DNA of 6,751 nucleotides. It comes from Collinsella sp. (GTDB lineage: Bacteria > Actinomycetota > Coriobacteriia > Coriobacteriales > Coriobacteriaceae). Below, in pieces: positions 5,035 to 6,751 of the stretch (positions within the stretch are counted from its first letter, which is position 1; every line of letters starts with the position of its first letter). Made by a program: the position numbers and the translations under genes. The notes under the pieces were generated by a model that had not been told where the DNA came from, did not search any database, and worked only from the letters and a program-made list of their open reading frames with translations. The stretch is from the NCBI GenBank assembly GCA_019419485.1, contig DXZV01000095.1:1-6751 (forward strand), written 5' to 3'.

Positions 5035-6171
5035 ATGTTTGCTGCCAAGTCCCACACCAGCCGTCATCACATCGCGATCGCTGCCATGGCCTGCCTATGC
5101 GTTTTGCTGGGCGGGCCTTCTTATGCCGCGGGCGCGGAGAGCCTCATCATCGCGGGCGCGACGTACTGCGAGCCGGGCGCGTCGGGCCCCGGCTGGGCCT
5201 GGACCGATGCCGACCACCTGGAGCTTGACGGCTACGCGGGTGGGGCCATCGGCGCCGAGGGCGACCTGGTGCTGACGCTTGCCGGGCAAAACTCCGTGAC
5301 GGAGTCGCATGCGCCCGATGCGGACATCACGCTGTGCGGTATGGAGGTGTGGGGCAACCTGACGCTTCGCGGCACCGGGACCTTGACGGCCACGTCCTCG
5401 CAGTGCGGGATCCACGTTTCGCAGGCGCTCGTGGTGGACGGCTGCACCGTCGATGTCCGGGCGGACGGGGCCGATATTACGGACGAGGCGTTCGCCGGCG
5501 TGATCGCAGGCGACATGGCCGTGCGCGGCGGCGGGCGCATCGTTGCCGCGGGCGCCGGGTCCGGAGCGGGCGTGCGCGCCTACGGCGTGTATCTGCAGGA
5601 TGCGGGCCTTGGCGCTGGCGCGGCCGGCTGTCGGCTTTCCGTCGATGCCTCGTGGCTCGATGCGACCGGTGCCGACGGCGGTGTTGCGTGCACGGGCGGG
5701 TCGCTTGTGTCTGCGCGGTTCGTGGCGCCTGCGGGAGGGGCCTTCGGTGCCGGCGGCGTGGCGAATGCTTCCGGCGACATGGCGCCGCATGTGGTGATCG
5801 AGCCCCAGGGCGCCACGGCGCCGCCGGGGGAGACCGACGGGCGCGAGGTGCCCGGCGGCGCGGGCGAGCCGGCCGGCGGTGCCGGTCCTGCCGTTGAGCG
5901 GCCCGGTGCCGGGTCCGCGACGGATCCCGTCCTAAAGCCCGCGGCTGCGACGCCCAAGACAATCACGACAACCAAAACGACCGTGACCAAGACCATGGCG
6001 TCCACGCCATCCAAGGCCAAGACTGCTGGCGTCTCCACCGTCACGCTCCCCAAGACCGCCGACGGCAACTGGATCGCCGCCTCCCTGGCGCTATTCCTGC
6101 TGGGAACAGCGCTTGTGTTTGTTAACGTCGTGATTGCGGTTCTAGGTAGGCCAAAGCGTAACGGCGATTGA
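5035..6171 (+). CDS. Secreted beta-helix-like surface protein with LPKTA sortase-type anchor
   Basis: ATG 5035 is preceded by GGAG at 5026-5029, five bases away, and gives 378 residues; GTG at 4996 would add 13 residues ahead of a normal signal peptide and lacks a good site. Residues 1-34 form a signal peptide: basic start, hydrophobic core 13-27, likely cut after AGA (32-34). Residues about 76-205 show repeated short beta-strand units (DLVLTLAGQNSV, NLTLRGTGTLTA, ALVVDGCTVDVRA, DMAVRGGGRIVAAG), resembling the parallel beta-helix of Cthe_2159-like carbohydrate-binding domains. The mature part has six cysteines (45, 101, 124, 137, 199, 219), which could form disulfides. A Gly/Pro/Ala-rich and then Thr/Lys-rich stalk (258-337) leads to LPKTA (338-342), a membrane span (about 347-370) and the basic tail GRPKRNGD. 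It is thus probably anchored to the wall by a sortase. Its GC content is visibly higher than that of the polysaccharide genes. The ligand is unknown. Confidence 0.8.
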   Translation: MFAAKSHTSRHHIAIAAMACLCVLLGGPSYAAGAESLIIAGATYCEPGASGPGWAWTDADHLELDGYAGGAIGAEGDLVLTLAGQNSVTESHAPDADITLCGMEVWGNLTLRGTGTLTATSSQCGIHVSQALVVDGCTVDVRADGADITDEAFAGVIAGDMAVRGGGRIVAAGAGSGAGVRAYGVYLQDAGLGAGAAGCRLSVDASWLDATGADGGVACTGGSLVSARFVAPAGGAFGAGGVANASGDMAPHVVIEPQGATAPPGETDGREVPGGAGEPAGGAGPAVERPGAGSATDPVLKPAAATPKTITTTKTTVTKTMASTPSKAKTAGVSTVTLPKTADGNWIAASLALFLLGTALVFVNVVIAVLGRPKRNGD

Positions 6172-6199
6172 CCGAAGTGCCATACACTTTCTAGGTAGG
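6140..6199 (+). repeat. 11-base direct repeat at the 3' end of the LPKTA gene
   Basis: TTCTAGGTAGG occurs at 6140-6150, in the codons before the basic tail, and again at 6189-6199, after the stop codon, 49 bases apart. The second copy lies within the spacer of an inverted repeat CATACAC (6181-6187) / GTGTATG (6212-6218). The copies may mark a small duplication or a recombination point, and the hairpin is a poor terminator candidate because its loop is 24 bases. Confidence 0.45.
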
Positions 6200-6226
6200 G
6201 GCAATTGCAACGTGTATGACGCATAG

Positions 6227-6307
6227 CAGGGGCGCGCCGGCTATTCAAAGAAGCTCGGAAGCCTCTATGCGTCTGTGCAAAAGCGCGTGAACGAGCTCAT
6301 CTCTTGA
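6227..6307 (+). pseudogene. Coding-like remnant ending in a TGA
   Basis: Between an in-frame TAG at 6224-6226 and TGA at 6305-6307 lies a frame reading QGRAGYSKKLGSLYASVQKR and then VNELIS. Its residue composition and codon use look like the helical C-terminus of a real protein. It has no upstream start beyond an internal GTG, and its front is missing. I do not recognise the family. It may be the leftover 3' end of a deleted gene. Confidence 0.25.
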
Positions 6308-6426
6308 GCCCCCAAGAAATTCGCGAGCGCATCAACTCGGGCGTGGTCACTCTGCTGGCCGCGCCCCTCTGCATCGCGCTGCTGCTGGTTTTACCATTTC
6401 TGATTTGGGATAGGCACCTTCGCTAG
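6304..6426 (+). CDS. Possible 40-residue single-span membrane peptide or gene remnant
   Basis: A TTG at 6304 overlaps the preceding TGA as TTGA and opens a frame to TAG at 6424-6426. It reads a polar start (LSPQEIRERINSG) followed by a hydrophobic stretch of about 20 residues rich in Leu, Ala and Val, then IWDRHLR. This looks like a cytoplasmic helix plus one membrane span. There is no good ribosome site. The frame is also open leftward to 6220 without an ATG, so a fragment of a larger membrane protein is at least as likely as a small gene. Its last 36 bases overlap the opposing gene. Confidence 0.25.
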   Translation: MSPQEIRERINSGVVTLLAAPLCIALLLVLPFLIWDRHLR

Positions 6427-6751
6427 CTCCATGCAAGTGAATTGTGGTCCCACGTGGATTCTTTGGGCCCGATCGCGAGCGCGGGCCCGAAGGCTGTAGT
6501 AGCTGGCCCATGCCTGGCGCGACGGGTCGCAGACGCTTTCCTGGCTGCCGCCGTCCCAATAGGTGGGCACGTCCATGCGCGCTTTGGCCTGGGACGAGCC
6601 GTTGGCCTGGGTTACGTGGAAGGTCGTCGCGGTGCCCGCGGGGGCGTCGTTCCACGAGACGGTGAAGGTGACGCCGTTTTGGGTTGCGGTGGCGGAGTGG
6701 GCGTAGCCGGTTTGTGCCGTGGCGGAGATGGCCTCGGGCGTGGGGGTGGCT
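6391..6751 (-). pseudogene. Truncated surface protein, adhesin-like repeat domain, 5' end outside window
   Basis: The minus-strand frame is open from the right edge to a TAA at 6391-6393, giving 119 visible codons. Residues 1-87 read as an extracellular beta-sandwich-like module: a Thr/Ala/Ser-rich linker, NGVTFTVSWNDAPAGT (25-40), TTFHVTQANGSSQAKARMDV (42-61) and PTYWDGGSQESVCDPS (62-77), then QAWASYYSL (79-87). From memory this resembles repeat domains of very large coriobacterial wall proteins, in which such a block is followed by further beta-strands. Here it turns after about position 6490 into arginine-rich sequence and ends with PIPNQKW, without repeats, wall motif or membrane anchor. 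I infer a truncated gene whose 3' part was lost by deletion or rearrangement. Alternatively the domain naturally ends here in a secreted protein. The family link and the pseudogene status have moderate certainty; the open frame itself is clear. Confidence 0.55.
6463..6490. repeat. GC-rich inverted repeat at the point where the adhesin frame changes
   Basis: GGGCCCG at 6465-6471 and CGGGCCC at 6482-6488 are perfect reverse complements around a ten-base spacer; one T-G wobble pair and one T-A pair extend the stem to 9 bp (6463-6490). TCGCGAGCGC in the spacer region (6473-6482) also occurs at 6321-6330. The repeat sits just where the minus-strand protein stops resembling its presumed family. It could be a rearrangement hotspot or, less likely, a terminator-like structure without a T run. 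Confidence 0.45.

Noticed and set aside
5095..6248. Several long open frames on both strands within the LPKTA gene, up to 231 codons
   Set aside because: Stop codons are rare by chance in such GC-rich sequence. The products are Arg/Ala/Pro-rich, while the chosen frame has a signal peptide, repeats and a wall-anchor tail.

Overview
The window looks like part of a chromosome from a fairly GC-rich Gram-positive bacterium, most likely an actinobacterium of class Coriobacteriia (Eggerthellaceae-like). That assignment is inference. It rests on a cell-wall-anchored protein with a sortase-type tail, a second surface-protein fragment that resembles repeat domains I associate with large coriobacterial adhesins, and the style of the polysaccharide genes. 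No rRNA, tRNA, CRISPR array or intact insertion sequence was seen.

Left part (1-4668, all + strand): the distal end of a surface-polysaccharide (capsule or exopolysaccharide) operon. In order it holds the C-terminal end of an EpsG-like membrane polymerase (1-396), a TupA-like ATP-grasp protein (540-1487), a Wzx-type flippase of the MOP superfamily (1572-3038), a UDP-glucuronate 4-epimerase (3105-4145) and a serine-acetyltransferase-like hexapeptide acetyltransferase (4159-4668). The epimerase would supply UDP-galacturonate. The TupA-like protein could amidate uronic acids with an amino acid. The acetyltransferase would decorate the repeat unit, the flippase would export it and the EpsG-like protein would polymerise it. 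Between the TupA-like gene and the flippase lie a strong hairpin, a 28-codon ORF fitted exactly between the two genes, and a hairpin that can hide the flippase Shine-Dalgarno site.

The most notable signal is a run of nine G inside codons 13-15 of the acetyltransferase, with a second run of nine G 38 bases after its stop codon. Loss of one G would stop translation after 22 residues, and gain of one would put the protein out of frame. This makes the acetyltransferase a candidate phase-variable (contingency) gene.

Middle (4669-5034): a 366-base gap without a convincing gene. It carries the second G run, a small inverted repeat and a possible promoter for the next gene.

Right part (5035-6751): a markedly GC-richer segment. 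A secreted, probably beta-helical protein with an unusual LPKTA sortase-type motif (5035-6171) faces a minus-strand surface-protein gene that enters from the right edge (6391-6751). That gene seems to lose its family sequence at about 6490 and stops soon after. The space between the two holds short coding-like remnants, a direct repeat and GC-rich inverted repeats, which together look like a scar of deletion or rearrangement.
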